This document shows, piece after piece, positions 35,769 through 44,060 of a stretch of DNA of 64,000 bases. This DNA is from an uncultured Chitinophaga sp. (GTDB lineage: Bacteria; Bacteroidota; Bacteroidia; Chitinophagales; Chitinophagaceae), in NCBI RefSeq assembly GCF_937898475.1, contig NZ_CALEJS010000025.1, positions 124,001 through 188,000 of the forward strand, written 5' to 3'. How positions within the stretch are numbered: the first letter of the stretch is position 1; each line of letters opens with the position of its first letter. The notes below the pieces were generated by a model. It did not search any database and was not told where the DNA came from. It was given only the letters and a program-made list of their open reading frames with translations. Both the position numbers and the translations under genes were made by a program.

Positions 35769-36522
35769 TTAATATTTTATCGATCCGCGCAATCGCATAT
35801 CCTTTACTGCGGATACCCTCTATCAGCGCCGGCAATATTTTTACCGTGATGTCCATACTGTCGTGCAGCAATATGATGCTGCCCGGCTGCAACCTGCTGA
35901 TGATGCGGTGCAGCAGTTCTTCTTCCTTCCTGGCTATTGTATCCAGCGAGCGGATGTTCCAGCCCAGCGGAAAATAGCCACCCCTTGTTACCGCCTTGCG
36001 GAGGTTGGGATTGGTTACGCCATAAGGCGGACGAAAAAAACGCGGCCTGAGCCCCGTAGCATTTTCGATCAGCGTGTCCGTCAGCCGCAGCTCTTCCAGC
36101 ATCTGCCCTGCACCAAACAGGTCAAACCAGAAATGGTGGGAATAACTGTGGTTACCCAGCAGGTGCCCTTCTGCATGCATGCGCTGCAGCAGCGGCTCAT
36201 TGGCTTCAATGTTTTTGCCGATGCAAAAAAATGCTGCGGGTGCATGCTGCGCGGCCAATATGTCCAGCACCTGTGGGGTGAAACTGCCTTGCGGCCCGTC
36301 ATCAAATGTGAGCGCCACCACTTTCTCCGCCGTGTTCACCTTACAGGTAACCGGCAGATAGAAACCAGCGGCAATGCTCATAGATCCCCATACCAGGATA
36401 GCCGTATAGCCTGCCAGCAGCAAAGCAAATATCCACCAGGGCAATGGCGCCCACAGGTTGTGCAATGCCAGCAATACCGCCAGCAGCACAAAGGTGATGA
36501 TATTTGTTACGCGATATAACAT
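35749..36522 (-). CDS. membrane-anchored polysaccharide deacetylase-family (NodB) protein
   Basis: The 257-residue protein has two N-terminal membrane helices (residues 5-50) and then a NodB homology domain. Present are the catalytic TFDDGP motif with metal-binding Asp, the HSYSHHFW metal-binding motif, FFRPPYG (motif 3), GWNIRSLD (motif 4) and LLHDS (motif 5). All five canonical motifs are there, so it should be an active metal-dependent de-N- or de-O-acetylase. In the pigment cluster it may trim an acetyl group on a sugar or peptidoglycan near the export site. It follows the chain-length-factor-like gene with no gap. Confidence 0.88.
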   Translation of the reverse strand: MLYRVTNIITFVLLAVLLALHNLWAPLPWWIFALLLAGYTAILVWGSMSIAAGFYLPVTCKVNTAEKVVALTFDDGPQGSFTPQVLDILAAQHAPAAFFCIGKNIEANEPLLQRMHAEGHLLGNHSYSHHFWFDLFGAGQMLEELRLTDTLIENATGLRPRFFRPPYGVTNPNLRKAVTRGGYFPLGWNIRSLDTIARKEEELLHRIISRLQPGSIILLHDSMDITVKILPALIEGIRSKGYAIARIDKILNVPAYV

Positions 36523-37590
36523 CTATATATTTGGATGCGCCAACAATATGAATGAATAATGCGTGCCCTGGTACCCGTTGCAGATCAGGATCTTCCTGAT
36601 CTTTGCAGGCGCAGTGCCGCTAATCAACACACCGGGAGACAGCTCCTGCAGCTGCAGTATACGCGCCGCCATCCAGGTGGCAAAGGCAGCTGCAGTAGGA
36701 TATTCTCCACTCAGGTGTTTAAAGCCTGCCACCGCCGTCTGCGGGAACAGGGCCTGCGTGATCGCTTCGTAAACACCGTCTTCATCTGCATTGCCATTAC
36801 GCCCGCAGATGAGCAGGTCTATATCCTCCGGGCCGCAGGCATGTGAGGAGAGGAACACCTGTAATGCGCCCGTGATCTCCGGTATGTCAGCAGGCCTGTA
36901 CAGGGTGCTCACTCCTGTAAGCCGCGCTACCGTATGCGCAGTCATTTCCGTGCCCAATGTAAAGAACGCAGCTCCCTCTCCTGCAATCGTGCCTTTTGTA
37001 GCGCTTTGCAGCAGGGCAGTATTACGAATGGGCGCCTGTTTGTACAAACCAAAACGGGACAGGATAGCATGACTGTGATCCGTGATCTCATCCACCCCGC
37101 CGGTAAGTATATGCTGAACAGCGCCTTCCCGCAGCATCATGATACTGTCCAGCAAGGCGCTTTCAAAAGAAAAAGCTTTATGTACAAATGTATTGTTGCA
37201 GGCATTACAACCCAGCAGTAATGCAATCTGTCCGCCCACCGTATTGTGGGTAGACTGGATAAACGCCGTTGGCGTCAGCATCTCTTCCTGCTGGTTGATC
37301 ATTTTGCTGAGAAACACCCCCGTATCATCAAGGCAGCCGTAGGCAGTACCGGTTATGATCGCATCCGGCATGACCACCGCAGCTTCCTGCAGGCTTAGCT
37401 TCGCAGCCGCTACCCCCATTTTGACCACACGTCCCATACGGCGTATCAGCTTCAGATCTATCCACTGTTTGTAATCCGGCTCCACCGCCTTCAGGCGATT
37501 GCCCTCATACTCCCTGATCTCTGCCAGGAAGGGGCCGCCGGTGGTGTGTTGCGGCGATACACATCCCATACCCTGGATGAAAATGTTCAT
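36523..37590 (-). CDS. ketosynthase-like chain-length factor (no catalytic Cys)
   Basis: The 355-residue protein has the thiolase/ketosynthase fold (GGVDEITDHSHAIL, ATKGTIAGEGAAFFTLG). In the nucleophile position, where active enzymes read ACxSG, it has AFSFES with Phe140 in place of Cys. The usual HGT motif is also missing. Type II polyketide systems and E. coli aryl-polyene synthases use such an inactive partner, as a chain-length factor, bound to an active ketosynthase. The active ketosynthase gene lies immediately upstream, 120 bases away, and fits as its partner. It therefore should shape the polyene length in an alpha-beta heterodimer. Confidence 0.85.
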   Translation of the reverse strand: MNIFIQGMGCVSPQHTTGGPFLAEIREYEGNRLKAVEPDYKQWIDLKLIRRMGRVVKMGVAAAKLSLQEAAVVMPDAIITGTAYGCLDDTGVFLSKMINQQEEMLTPTAFIQSTHNTVGGQIALLLGCNACNNTFVHKAFSFESALLDSIMMLREGAVQHILTGGVDEITDHSHAILSRFGLYKQAPIRNTALLQSATKGTIAGEGAAFFTLGTEMTAHTVARLTGVSTLYRPADIPEITGALQVFLSSHACGPEDIDLLICGRNGNADEDGVYEAITQALFPQTAVAGFKHLSGEYPTAAAFATWMAARILQLQELSPGVLISGTAPAKIRKILICNGYQGTHYSFILLAHPNI

Positions 37591-37712
37591 CTTTATTAAT
37601 TAATGATGAATAATTAACAACTATATCCTCCTTATCACTAACCGGTCACTATTAATAAATCCGGACACTTGTACGCTCATATTTTCGATTATTGATTCTT
37701 AATTATTAATTA
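37591..37712 (-). repeat. heptad-periodic intergenic tract 4, starting at a ketosynthase stop codon
   Basis: The spacer between the active ketosynthase and its chain-length-factor partner starts with the TAA stop. Read on the plus strand, 7-base words ATTATTG, ATTCTTA occur at the high end, and TTAATTA, ATGATGA at the low end. A less periodic middle part separates the two. The arms are reverse-complementary in character. Confidence 0.65.
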
Positions 37713-38915
37713 AACAGTCTCTGAAAAAACGAGACACGAACAACTGCCGCTGAACCCGAAAGAATTGGACATCACATGTGGTATCCGGTTGCCGCTTGAA
37801 AAAGTGGTAGCGGGTACCAGCGGACATTCCTTCATGGGAGTAGTAAAATGTGCATTGGGATAGATGATCCCCTGCTGCACGGCCAGTGCGGCAAATACGG
37901 CTTCTATACCGCCGCTGGCGCCCAGTGTATGGCCGGTAAATGACTTGGTAGAGCTCATGGGAGGATAATGCGGCGCAAACAACCGCTGTATAGCCCTGGC
38001 TTCCGAATCATCATTGTTCTGCGTACCGGTACCATGCAAATTAATATAGGCAATGTCTTCGGGTTGCAGCCCGCTCATTTCCAGCGCGCCTTTCATGGCC
38101 AGGTAATTTCCTGTGCCTTCGGGCGATGATGCGGTCTGATGATAGGCATCGTTGGCATTGGCATAGCCGCTTAACCGGCACCACGGCGCCTGAGGCAGCG
38201 TGGCAGCAATCGCATCGCTCACCAGCACCACATAGCCGGCGCCTTCCCCGAGGTTCAACCCCGTACGGGTATCGTCAAAGGGACGGCAGGCCGCCTGGTC
38301 CAGTATCATCAGGGTGTTGAAACCATTGAGGGTAAAACGCGTCAATGCATCCGTACCACCGGCAATCACTACATCTGCAATATTATTGCGGATCAGCCTT
38401 GCCCCGTACATCAGTGCGTTGGCGCCCGAAGAACAGGCGGTGCTGATGGTAGTTACATGATGGCGGATACCCATGGCATCGGCCACCAGCTCTGTAACAC
38501 TGCCGCATTCATGGTGCACTACCTGCTGTAAACGCCCGCCTGATGGCGGATGCTGCAGGTAAGACGCAAAAAATTCCTCTGTCTTGTCCATCCCGCCAAC
38601 CGTGTTGGCAGAAACGAAACCTACCCGGTATTGTGCGCGTGCGCCCAGACCACTGGACGCCCAGGCCTCCTCCGCGGCTATTTTGCTGAGCAGGGCCGTT
38701 CTGCTGATGTGCTCCGGCATCCCCGCCCTGGCAGCCAAAGCGGCATTATCCGCTTTTACTTCCGCCACCGGCAGTACGCCACGATGTATGGAACGCAGGT
38801 ATTGCATATCCTGCATGCCCGGCTGCATTTGGGCAAAAGCCTCCAGGCAGGCCTGCAGGTCAGTCCCGATACCACAGATAACACCACCGCCGGCAATCCA
38901 TACATTCCCGCTCAT
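37710..38915 (-). CDS. active beta-ketoacyl-ACP synthase of the polyene cluster (FabF-like)
   Basis: The 401-residue protein has the full ketosynthase triad: Cys161 in ISTACSSGANAL, His in LHGTGTQNNDD and His in SFTGHTLGASGG. The preserved NLGEGAGYVVL and PFDDTRTGLN motifs fit the FabF/type II KS family. It should catalyse decarboxylative extension of the aryl-polyene chain with malonyl-ACP. The gene is followed by a chain-length-factor-like gene and preceded two bases away by an ACP gene, so the three form a mini-synthase set. Substrate range is inferred from context. Confidence 0.92.
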   Translation of the reverse strand: MSGNVWIAGGGVICGIGTDLQACLEAFAQMQPGMQDMQYLRSIHRGVLPVAEVKADNAALAARAGMPEHISRTALLSKIAAEEAWASSGLGARAQYRVGFVSANTVGGMDKTEEFFASYLQHPPSGGRLQQVVHHECGSVTELVADAMGIRHHVTTISTACSSGANALMYGARLIRNNIADVVIAGGTDALTRFTLNGFNTLMILDQAACRPFDDTRTGLNLGEGAGYVVLVSDAIAATLPQAPWCRLSGYANANDAYHQTASSPEGTGNYLAMKGALEMSGLQPEDIAYINLHGTGTQNNDDSEARAIQRLFAPHYPPMSSTKSFTGHTLGASGGIEAVFAALAVQQGIIYPNAHFTTPMKECPLVPATTFSSGNRIPHVMSNSFGFSGSCSCLVFSETV

Positions 38916-38917
38916 GA

Positions 38918-39175
38918 CTACTGTTTTTGATGCGCAGTAATAAATTCCGCCATAGAACGCACAGAGTAGAATATCTCAGGTCCCTGCTCCGGGTTGGCAA
39001 TGCGGATGTGATAATGCTGCTGTAACAACACGATCAGCTCCAGCGCGTCTATAGAGTCCAGGCCCAGCCCTTCCTTGAACAGCGGCTGGTCATCCCCTAT
39101 ATCTTCCGGTTTTACTTCCTGCAGGTTCAACTGCGCTACGATCTGCGCTTTCAGATCGGCCATCAATTTTTCCAT
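38918..39175 (-). CDS. acyl carrier protein 1 of the polyene cluster
   Basis: The 85-residue protein is a typical ACP with the phosphopantetheine-attachment motif LGLDSIDALELI, Ser41 being the modified residue. It should carry growing polyene intermediates. The cluster contains a second ACP at 45394-45651 with a different sequence, as in E. coli aryl-polyene clusters where two carriers have separate roles. AcpS for its activation is encoded in the same cluster. Its stop is two bases before the start of the ketosynthase gene. Confidence 0.92.
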   Translation of the reverse strand: MEKLMADLKAQIVAQLNLQEVKPEDIGDDQPLFKEGLGLDSIDALELIVLLQQHYHIRIANPEQGPEIFYSVRSMAEFITAHQKQ

Positions 39176-39271
39176 AAAAACATTAAGACTTTATTGTTAG
39201 TTTGGACGTTTGAAAGTTTGATACGTTCGCGAACGGTAAAACCTTCAAACGCTCAAACTTTTAAACTTTCA
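39176..39271 (-). repeat. periodic intergenic tract 5 with a 60-base dyad, starting at the stop of the ketosynthase-like stub gene
   Basis: From the TGA stop, TTTGAAAG-type words follow at mostly 8-base (some 7-base) steps. Bases 39199-39260 form an imperfect dyad about the exact palindrome CGTTCGCGAACG at 39224-39235. Each arm can pair over roughly 30 bases. The hairpin lies between the ketosynthase-like stub gene and the first ACP gene, so it could affect their relative expression. Confidence 0.75.
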
Positions 39272-39889
39272 ACTTTCAAATATTTTCTGAAGGTTGTCTG
39301 CGGTGAAGGGCAATGCCCCCTCCACGTCCTTTCGCTCCACCATATACAATACCGCTTCGTATTGCTGATCCATTACTTCCAGCCAGCCACAGATGCAGGC
39401 GGTAGCTGCACCGCTGCCCAGCAGCAGTGCAGCGCAGGCAAATACCTGTGCTGCATCGAAACGGTTGTTCACAAAAAATGCATGCTCCCCTTTAAACCCG
39501 TGACGGATACAGATCTCCCCGATCACAATATTAGGCAGTGTGTACACAAACAGCGCCGGGCTTGGAATATCCTTTACTGATTGATAGTACCGCACATCCG
39601 TATCCAGCGATGCGCTGCGGTTGCTCAGCACCAGGGCCACCTGCTCAGGCAGATGGTCTACAGCAGGCGCCGCCTGCAGCAATACCTCTGCCGCCAGCCA
39701 TCCCAGCTTACAGAGGTTGTCCATTTTATGGAACTTGGGATACTGCCCCGCAAAACGATCATACCCGTTGCGGAGGAATTCCTGCAGCGAAGCCGCAGAT
39801 TCGTCCTGCCACAACAGCTGGCCATTGCAGTATACCCGCTGCTGGCGGATCACGCAATGACCGGTGATATATGCGGTTTGATTATTCAA
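39269..39889 (-). CDS. short degenerate ketosynthase-like protein of the polyene cluster
   Basis: The 206-residue protein matches only the N-terminal half of a thiolase-like fold (LGWLAAEVLLQAAP, VALVLSNRSASLDTDVRYYQSV, PALFVYTLPNIVIGEICIRHG). The region that would hold the nucleophile reads GEHAFFVNNRFDAAQ, with no catalytic Cys, and the second half with the two His motifs is absent. The open frame starts and ends cleanly, so it is not an obvious pseudogene. Similar short proteins accompany flexirubin-type clusters as far as I recall. It may be a structural partner or a priming or shielding subunit. It overlaps the halogenase-like gene by eight bases. Confidence 0.7.
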   Translation of the reverse strand: MNNQTAYITGHCVIRQQRVYCNGQLLWQDESAASLQEFLRNGYDRFAGQYPKFHKMDNLCKLGWLAAEVLLQAAPAVDHLPEQVALVLSNRSASLDTDVRYYQSVKDIPSPALFVYTLPNIVIGEICIRHGFKGEHAFFVNNRFDAAQVFACAALLLGSGAATACICGWLEVMDQQYEAVLYMVERKDVEGALPFTADNLQKIFES

Positions 39890-41135
39890 GATTCCCTTCC
39901 TTTATTTTCTCTGTCAGCTCAATGGTGCGGGCCAGGCGTTTCAGCGCCGTATCATGGTTGGCTACAAAAGGATTACTCATATCCCATACGTAACCCGCCA
40001 GTACGGAGCAGATCTGCTGCTTCACTTTCGGATCCGGATCAGGCTTGAAGAAGATGGTATCCAGTGTACCTTCATACCAGGCCATCACATAAGAGCGGAA
40101 AGTATTTACGCCCTGCATGGTAGGCTCCATATACTCCTTCTCCCAGTCTACCTGTTCTCCTTTCAGCTTGCGGATCACCAGTTTGGCGGCCGTCTGGCTG
40201 GATACACAGGCCAAAGTTACGCCAGATGAAAAGATCGGGTCCAGGAATTCGGTCACATTACCGGTGAGCACAAATCCTTCCCCGTAAAATTTATCGGTCG
40301 TGGCAGACCAGGATTCCAGTACACGGGGCTCAAACACCAGTTCCACATCCCTGAAGCGTTCCCTGGTAAAAGGCTCAGCTTCCAGCAATGCGCGGTACTG
40401 CTGCTCCGGCGTACCGGGATACTGCGCAAAAAATTCCGGATCGCCTACAAAGCCCAGCGAGGTAACACCGGTAGAGAAGGGGATGATCCAGATCCACACG
40501 CCTTTCTGATGTACCACCGCCGTAATACGGTTTGGCTCGTCGGCCATGGAACGGCGTACGTCGTTGGTATGCGCAAACAGCGCCCTGCGCGGCTGCAGGC
40601 TGGAAGATTTTTCCAGGTTGAACAGGCGGGGTATTACCCTGCCGTAACCGCTGCCATCCACGATGAAGCGGGCCTGTATCTCGTGCTGGTTACCGTGGCT
40701 GTCTGCTACGGTGGTCACACTTTCCTGGCCGTTAAAGCGTATGCCCGTTACAGTTGTTTCATACGCAATGGGAATACCCATTTGCTCACAGGTATCAGCC
40801 AGCGCTTTATCAAAGTCTGCACGGGTCACCTGCCAGGTCCAGGTCCAGCCGGCGGTATATTGCTCTTTGAAGGTAAAATCACACACGGCATTGTTCTTTA
40901 CGAACTTGGCGCCATACTTCTCCTGGAAGCCTTTGGCCTTGATGGCGTCAATGAATCCTGCTTCCTGCAGGGCCTCCATGCTACGGGGCAACAGACTTTC
41001 GCCGATCACGAAACGGGGAAACTGCTGCTTCTCCACGATCTTCACTTTATACCCGGCCTGGTGAATGATGGATGCGGCTACAGTGCCTGCAGGGCCTGCG
41101 CCGATAACGAGTACATCCACTTGTTCTGTTTTCAT
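39882..41135 (-). CDS. flavin-dependent halogenase-like FAD oxidoreductase
   Basis: The protein has 417 residues from ATG 41135. An earlier in-frame start would add 15 residues from the periodic spacer and is not favoured. It has the FAD motif GAGPAG at 12-17 and VEKQQFPRFVIGESLLP. Two features fit flavin-dependent halogenases: WIWIIP at 214-219, the WxWxIP signature, and GFQEKYGA with Lys73, as in the GFxxKxGA motif of phenol-type halogenases. Chlorinated flexirubins are known, so chlorination of the phenol ring is plausible. A hydroxylase of the same fold cannot be excluded because some lack halogenation activity. It lies between a methyltransferase and the stub ketosynthase gene. Confidence 0.82.
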   Translation of the reverse strand: MKTEQVDVLVIGAGPAGTVAASIIHQAGYKVKIVEKQQFPRFVIGESLLPRSMEALQEAGFIDAIKAKGFQEKYGAKFVKNNAVCDFTFKEQYTAGWTWTWQVTRADFDKALADTCEQMGIPIAYETTVTGIRFNGQESVTTVADSHGNQHEIQARFIVDGSGYGRVIPRLFNLEKSSSLQPRRALFAHTNDVRRSMADEPNRITAVVHQKGVWIWIIPFSTGVTSLGFVGDPEFFAQYPGTPEQQYRALLEAEPFTRERFRDVELVFEPRVLESWSATTDKFYGEGFVLTGNVTEFLDPIFSSGVTLACVSSQTAAKLVIRKLKGEQVDWEKEYMEPTMQGVNTFRSYVMAWYEGTLDTIFFKPDPDPKVKQQICSVLAGYVWDMSNPFVANHDTALKRLARTIELTEKIKEGNLE

Positions 41136-41189
41136 TTGCTTTTTTTTATGCTGAATGCTGAACACTGAACGCGCCTGCATGATGCGTTA
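41136..41189 (-). repeat. heptad-periodic intergenic tract 6, starting at the methyltransferase stop codon
   Basis: From the TAA of the methyltransferase gene to the ATG of the halogenase-like gene, the minus strand reads 7-base words such as GTGTTCA and GCATTCA. On the plus strand this is ATGCTGA repeated twice, then ACACTGA, in perfect phase. A run of A follows just before the start codon. Confidence 0.7.
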
Positions 41190-42257
41190 CGCGTTCCTGA
41201 CGCATTTCAGTAACGTATAATTCAATCCCATCTGGTCGTTCTCTTCCACTATCTTCAGCCCTGCGTTGTGTATGCACTGGAAGAACTCATCTGTATGGTA
41301 CATCTGGCTGTTGCCATTGGCCATCGCTGTAAAGTACAGCGATGTTTGCTGCAGGCAGAAAGCCGCTGATTTAAATTGCTGCCGGTTCCAGAACGGTTCC
41401 AGTATGTAAATAGCCCCGTTCTCTGTCAGCGCCTCGCGGCAACGTTTCAGGATGGATTCTATCTCCGCCTCTGAGAAACAATCCAGGAACTGGCTCATCC
41501 AGATCACGTCAAATCCTTTCGGGAAAGGCAGGCTTTCATCAAGGATATTTGCCTCGTGAAAAGACACCCTGTCTGCCACCCCTGCTGCTGCCACCCGGCG
41601 CTGCGCAATGGCAATCTCACCGGGCAGGTCAAACATGGTGACCTTTACTTCCGGGTCATGTGCGGTACAGGCCAGGGTCCATTTACCGGTATTACCGCCA
41701 ATGTCCAGCAGGGTACGGGGCTTGCTGCTGAAAACAGCCGCCAGCGCCTGCGGAAAAGCGAGGTCTGAATAGTAATGATCAAAATCAAACCAGGTTTTGC
41801 CTACTTCGGGCGGCAGCAGCGGAAGACCGGGATAGATGGTATCCCAGGGCCCCAGCTCCTGCAGGCCTGCCGGACGTCCTTCGCGGAGGCTGTCCTGCAG
41901 GTGATACATACCTTTATAGCATATGCCCTGTACAAAATCCATATTGATCCGGGTCAGTGTATCATGCTCAATAAAGTAACCGGTTTTGGTAAGCGAATAG
42001 CGCTTCTCATTTACGATCAGCAGTTCCATACCCAGCCCTGCTTCTACCAGTACCCTGATAGCATAGCGGGACAGCTTTACTTCCTGCATGATCTCATCAA
42101 TGGTCATACCCTTGCCGCCGCTTTTGCTGATCAGTTTCAGGATGCCAAAGTCGCGCAATGCCCTGGCGGCCTGGAAAGCCACCGGCGCAAATGCCAGTTG
42201 TAAAGCCGCTTCCTTAGCCTGCAATGCTGTTTTCGTTTCTTTACTGAAAAATTCCAT
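41187..42257 (-). CDS. SAM-dependent O-methyltransferase with winged-helix dimerisation domain
   Basis: The 356-residue protein has an N-terminal winged-helix/dimerisation domain (MTIDEIMQEVKLSRYAIRVLVEAGL) and a class I SAM domain from about 175. The glycine-rich motif is LLDIGGNTGKW, followed by MFDLPGEIAIAQRR and LEPFW. This layout is typical of plant-type and bacterial small-molecule O-methyltransferases. In the cluster it may methylate the phenolic hydroxyl or the polyene acid. It is flanked on both sides by periodic spacers. Type (O- or C-) is not certain. Confidence 0.87.
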   Translation of the reverse strand: MEFFSKETKTALQAKEAALQLAFAPVAFQAARALRDFGILKLISKSGGKGMTIDEIMQEVKLSRYAIRVLVEAGLGMELLIVNEKRYSLTKTGYFIEHDTLTRINMDFVQGICYKGMYHLQDSLREGRPAGLQELGPWDTIYPGLPLLPPEVGKTWFDFDHYYSDLAFPQALAAVFSSKPRTLLDIGGNTGKWTLACTAHDPEVKVTMFDLPGEIAIAQRRVAAAGVADRVSFHEANILDESLPFPKGFDVIWMSQFLDCFSEAEIESILKRCREALTENGAIYILEPFWNRQQFKSAAFCLQQTSLYFTAMANGNSQMYHTDEFFQCIHNAGLKIVEENDQMGLNYTLLKCVRNA

Positions 42258-42355
42258 ATGCTCTTTGCTTAACGCTTTATGCTAAATGCTTACCGCCTTA
42301 CTGCCATGCTGCCTGCAGCACGCTGTATAATCATTGCGTGCCGCTTTCCGCTTTA
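42258..42355 (-). repeat. heptad-periodic intergenic tract 7, starting at a ketosynthase stop codon
   Basis: Read on the plus strand, five consecutive 7-base words starting with GC occur from 42260 onward: GCTTAAC, GCTTTAT, then others such as GCTAAAT. Later words begin GCATGCT-like or GCTTTCC and GCTTTAA, ending at the TAA of the ketosynthase gene. The spacing is 7 almost throughout, with a few 8-base steps in the middle. No gene fits in it. Confidence 0.75.
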
Positions 42356-43504
42356 AGCGTTCAGCGAAAAGACCACCGCCGCATTGCATCCCCCGAAACC
42401 AGATACGGTTTTCAGGTAATGCTGCATGGGCCGTTGTTCCAATTCCTTTATTACCTTCACCGGCATACTTACTCCCAGCTGTGCAAAACCGCTGGTGGGT
42501 ATCAGTACCTGCTGCTGCAGTGCACGTATGCCGATGATCGCCTCTATCAGGCCGGCCGCCCCCAGGGTATGCCCGTAATAACCTTTCAGGCTGGTTACCG
42601 GCGTATCCTGCAAACCTGCCAGGTGCAGCGCTTTGGCCTCCATTTCGTCGTTATACAGGGTGGCGGTGCCATGTGCGGATACAAAACCGATGTCTTCGGG
42701 TGTAAGACCGCTGTTCAGCATGGCCAGGCGCATGGCCATTCCCAGCTCAGCGCCGGTTCTTGAAGGGCCTGAAATATGATTGGCATCGTTGCTTACAGAT
42801 CCCGCCCTTACCATTGCAGCGCCCTCCGGGGCAAGGTCTTTCCGGTTGCTGAGGATCACCGTACCGGCTCCTTCGCCCAGGGTAACCCCCTTGCGGTCTG
42901 CATCAAAGGGGCGGCAGGGCTCCGGACTTACCGCCTGGAAAGACTGGAAACCCGACAGCACAAACTGCGTAACCACATCAGCGCCTGTTACCACGGCATG
43001 ATCATAACGCCCGGAAGCGATCAGCCGCTGCGCCGTTAAAATAGCCAGCAGGCCCGATATACAGGCATTGCTGATCACCAGCGGCGTACCAGTATAATGA
43101 AAATGATCCGCCACTTTACGGGCGGTCACCATCAGTTCCATCTGCTCCGTCACCCGCGGCTCGTCCGGCTGCTGTTCCAGCAGCTCAATATTGCCCTTGG
43201 TGGTGGAAACAAGAAAAGCAGTACGGGGTGAGCTGATATCGATGCCGCTTTGAAATAAGGCGTCGCTTACTGATAATATCAGCAGCTGCTCAAACTTTGT
43301 ATATCCCTGTAAGCCCGCAGCTGCACTATACGCCTGTAGCTGTTCGGAAGACAGCAGGGCGGCGTAAAACGGCGCGGGCGACAGCCGTGTATTGTCATGC
43401 AGCCGTATACCGCTATGACCGCCGGTAACAGCCGCAAAATTGGCTGCTGCCGAAACGCCCAGTGGCGATACAATGTTATCCGCTATAACATACACATTAC
43501 TCAT
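42353..43504 (-). CDS. beta-ketoacyl-ACP synthase of the polyene cluster (second active copy)
   Basis: The 383-residue protein has Cys148 in SNACISGLLA, His in SAHGTATLYND and His in YYGHTLGAAG, so the triad is complete. It is a second active FabF-like ketosynthase in the cluster, beside those at 37710-38915 and 45814-47040. The three may act on different chain lengths, one with the chain-length factor. It follows a periodic 24-base spacer from the thioesterase-like gene, so the two are coupled. It could also be the priming ketosynthase that takes the aryl starter. Confidence 0.9.
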   Translation of the reverse strand: MSNVYVIADNIVSPLGVSAAANFAAVTGGHSGIRLHDNTRLSPAPFYAALLSSEQLQAYSAAAGLQGYTKFEQLLILSVSDALFQSGIDISSPRTAFLVSTTKGNIELLEQQPDEPRVTEQMELMVTARKVADHFHYTGTPLVISNACISGLLAILTAQRLIASGRYDHAVVTGADVVTQFVLSGFQSFQAVSPEPCRPFDADRKGVTLGEGAGTVILSNRKDLAPEGAAMVRAGSVSNDANHISGPSRTGAELGMAMRLAMLNSGLTPEDIGFVSAHGTATLYNDEMEAKALHLAGLQDTPVTSLKGYYGHTLGAAGLIEAIIGIRALQQQVLIPTSGFAQLGVSMPVKVIKELEQRPMQHYLKTVSGFGGCNAAVVFSLNA

Positions 43505-43531
43505 AGTCAGTTATCAGTTACCAGCTAATCA
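43505..43531 (-). repeat. heptad-periodic intergenic tract 8, starting at the thioesterase stop codon
   Basis: A spacer of only 24 bases after the TGA contains the words CAGTTAT, CAGTTAC, then CAGCTAA on the plus strand, in a 7-base phase. It shows that the periodic sequence can be very short and can lie wholly within an operon. Confidence 0.6.
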
Positions 43532-43963
43532 CCCGCCACTTATCTGCAACAATCCCATCTGCTCCTTCCACGACCTGAAAAAAGGCGGGATCGTCAGTTG
43601 CAGGGTAGAGGTTTCCGTATCCAGGAAAACCTGCAATGAATAACCGTCCGCTACCAGCTCACCGGTGGCGGCGTTATACAGGGTATATTCAAACCTGATC
43701 TTGGCGGCGGGCGTGTCTGTATATTTTGTTTCCACTATCACGCGGTCGCCATAACGGAGGGAGCGTTTATAATTGCATTCTACTTTTACGATGGGTACCG
43801 TATAACCTTCCTTAAAAATGTCGAGGTAGCGCAAGCCGTATTTTTCTCCGAAAGCTTCCCTGCCGTCTTCAAAATACCGTACATAGTGCCCGTGCCACAC
43901 AATCCCCAGGGGATCTGCCTCATTGAACTTCACCAGTATGTTTGCCCGCTCAGTTAATTCCAT
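43529..43963 (-). CDS. 4HBT-type acyl-CoA/acyl-ACP thioesterase
   Basis: The protein has 144 residues from ATG 43963. A GTG start 18 bases earlier would add six residues. It is a hotdog-fold thioesterase of the YbgC/4-hydroxybenzoyl-CoA type. NEADPLGIVWHGHYVRYFEDGREAF contains the catalytic Asp and the HGHYxxY-like core. It could release a finished polyene acid from its ACP or proofread wrong intermediates. It lies between the Glu-keeping dehydratase-like gene and the second ketosynthase. Confidence 0.87.
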   Translation of the reverse strand: MELTERANILVKFNEADPLGIVWHGHYVRYFEDGREAFGEKYGLRYLDIFKEGYTVPIVKVECNYKRSLRYGDRVIVETKYTDTPAAKIRFEYTLYNAATGELVADGYSLQVFLDTETSTLQLTIPPFFRSWKEQMGLLQISGG

Positions 43964-44060
43964 GATCTTTGCTTTGCGCACCCCAGGTGCTTCGGAGGCG
44001 GCTTTTTTTCTTTTCGTTATACCAGCCCTTCATCCAATCCTCCCCCGTTTCGTTCAGCCA

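Noticed and set aside
41136..41180. Longer start for the halogenase-like protein at 41180
   Set aside because: The added 15 residues come from a periodic spacer. The FAD motif is at the normal distance from the ATG at 41135.
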